Shown: piece by piece, positions 6,203 to 6,826 of the stretch
Layout: every line of letters starts with the position of its first letter
Position numbering within the stretch: the first letter of the stretch is position 1
NCBI GenBank assembly: GCA_039178165.1
Contig: JBCDFL010000178.1
Coordinates: forward strand, 1-6,826
DNA length: 6,826 nt
Direction: 5' to 3'
Source: JBCBCP01 sp039178165
GTDB taxonomy: Bacteria; Pseudomonadota; Alphaproteobacteria; Rhodobacterales; Rhodobacteraceae
Program-made: the position numbers and the translations under genes
Notes under the pieces: generated by a model
Databases searched by the model: none
Told to the model about the DNA's origin: nothing
The model's input: the letters and a program-made list of their open reading frames with translations, nothing else

Positions 6203-6559
6203 TCACTCCCACCACGGATCGATGGCGGCGATGTCGTCGTCGGACCACCCGAAATGATGGGCCAGCTCGTGGATCGTTACGTGCGCCACCAAATCGCGCA
6301 GATCGACATTCCCGCGGTCGCGCCATTCGGCGAGGATCGGCTCCCGAAACAGCCAAATCATATCGGGATAGGGCGAGGGGTCGGCGAAGGATTTCTCCGT
6401 CAGTGGCACACCTTCGTAAAGGCCCGTCAGCTCCAGCCGGTCGTGCATCCCAAGATCCGCCAACATCCGTGCGTCCGGCCAATCGACCACCTGGAACGCG
6501 ACCGATTGCACGCCGGCTTGGAACGCCTCGGGCAGGCCCGCAAGCGTCTCGCGGGCCAT
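6203..6559 (-). CDS. Small zincin-like metallopeptidase family protein (Zincin_1/DUF1025 type)
   Basis: This 118-residue protein ends in LVAHVTIHELAHHFGWSDDD. It contains HExxHxxGxxD with H97, E98, H101 and D107 as the expected zinc ligands and catalytic Glu, typical of the short predicted metallopeptidases of the Zincin_1 family (PF06262). The middle carries LYEGVPLTEKSF and PDMIWLFREPIL, the conserved core of the family. No signal peptide is visible, so it is probably cytoplasmic; substrate unknown. The ATG at 6559 is the only ordinary start in reach, but its ribosome binding site is poor (GAAGGG directly abuts it). The ten codons upstream, encoding LTASLAEIEG, look like the usual first helix. 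A CTG at 6589, overlapping the TGA of the upstream gene, would give 128 residues. It lies 26 bases behind the MBL-fold gene and is probably in its operon. Confidence 0.88.
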   Translation of the reverse strand: MARETLAGLPEAFQAGVQSVAFQVVDWPDARMLADLGMHDRLELTGLYEGVPLTEKSFADPSPYPDMIWLFREPILAEWRDRGNVDLRDLVAHVTIHELAHHFGWSDDDIAAIDPWWE

Positions 6560-6585
6560 CCCTTCGATCTCGGCCAGGCTCGCCG

Positions 6586-6826
6586 TCAGAGCAGAAGCTG
6601 GTAGCTGTGCGGCGTGTAGGCAAAGCCGTCGCCGCGGGTCTCCACATAGCCGATGCCGGGCCAGGGCATGTGGTAGCCGACGAAAGGCACCTGATCGACC
6701 GCCATCATATCCAGCAGCCGCCGGCGCGTCGCCGCCGCGACCTCTTTATCCATGTCGAAACGGACCTCCCAATCCGGGTAGGCCAGTGACCACACGTAGT
6801 GATTGGCGAAATCGGCGCCCAGGACC
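6586..6826 (-). CDS. MBL-fold metallo-hydrolase, C-terminal part (start outside window)
   Basis: The frame is open from the right edge to the TGA at 6588-6586, giving 79 C-terminal residues. It begins VLGADFANHYVWSLAYPDWE and continues through FDMDKEVAAATRRRLLDMMA to VGYHMPWPGIGYVE. This is the usual end of a metallo-beta-lactamase-fold hydrolase: an Asp in the GAD strand that can bridge the metals, a helix with TRRRLLD, and a late GYHMPWPG that supplies the last His ligand. The N-terminal HxHxDH motif would lie outside the window. Enzymes of this type often carry a Tat signal, which cannot be checked here. The substrate cannot be told. It is upstream of, and probably co-transcribed with, the zincin-like gene. 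Confidence 0.8.
   Translation of the reverse strand, partial: VLGADFANHYVWSLAYPDWEVRFDMDKEVAAATRRRLLDMMAVDQVPFVGYHMPWPGIGYVETRGDGFAYTPHSYQLLL

Noticed and set aside
6059..6604. Plus-strand open frame of 181 codons opposite the metallopeptidase
   Set aside because: The minus strand carries a full HExxHxxGxxD protein here; the plus frame has no domain and no ribosome binding site.

Overview
This window is GC-rich, densely packed DNA from an alphaproteobacterium, most likely of the Rhodobacteraceae/Roseobacter group. The lineage call is an inference from codon use, the alphaproteobacterial style of CysG, and the Hint_2-type protein, which is common in that group. No RNA gene, CRISPR array, insertion sequence or prophage gene was recognised.

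Layout. (1) Positions 1-2020, plus strand: the 3' end of a TrpD2/YbiB-like gene, then a complete cysG (bifunctional siroheme synthase), translationally coupled by an ATGA overlap. (2) Positions 2026-3411, minus strand: a secreted protein made almost entirely of 18 perfectly spaced 23-residue MORN repeats. Its stop codon lies only 5 bases from that of cysG, tail to tail. (3) Positions 3412-3593: a divergent intergenic region. (4) Positions 3594-5252, plus strand: nadE, the two-domain glutamine-dependent NAD+ synthetase. (5) Positions 5317-5949, plus strand: a stand-alone Hint-domain protein preceded by an 18-bp perfect palindrome. (6) Positions 5950-6202: no gene, but an interrupted long-range inverted repeat. 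(7) Positions 6203-6826, minus strand: a small zincin-like metallopeptidase behind the C-terminal end of an MBL-fold hydrolase that continues past the window.

Most of the window is housekeeping or accessory metabolism: siroheme supports sulfite and nitrite reduction, and NadE completes NAD+ synthesis. The genes do not form one obvious pathway, and I see no convincing new multi-gene system. The points most worth a second look are the internal architecture of the MORN array (two 9-repeat blocks and an F/W alternation with one phase slip), the palindrome in front of the Hint gene, and the foldable gene-free segment at 6052-6165.
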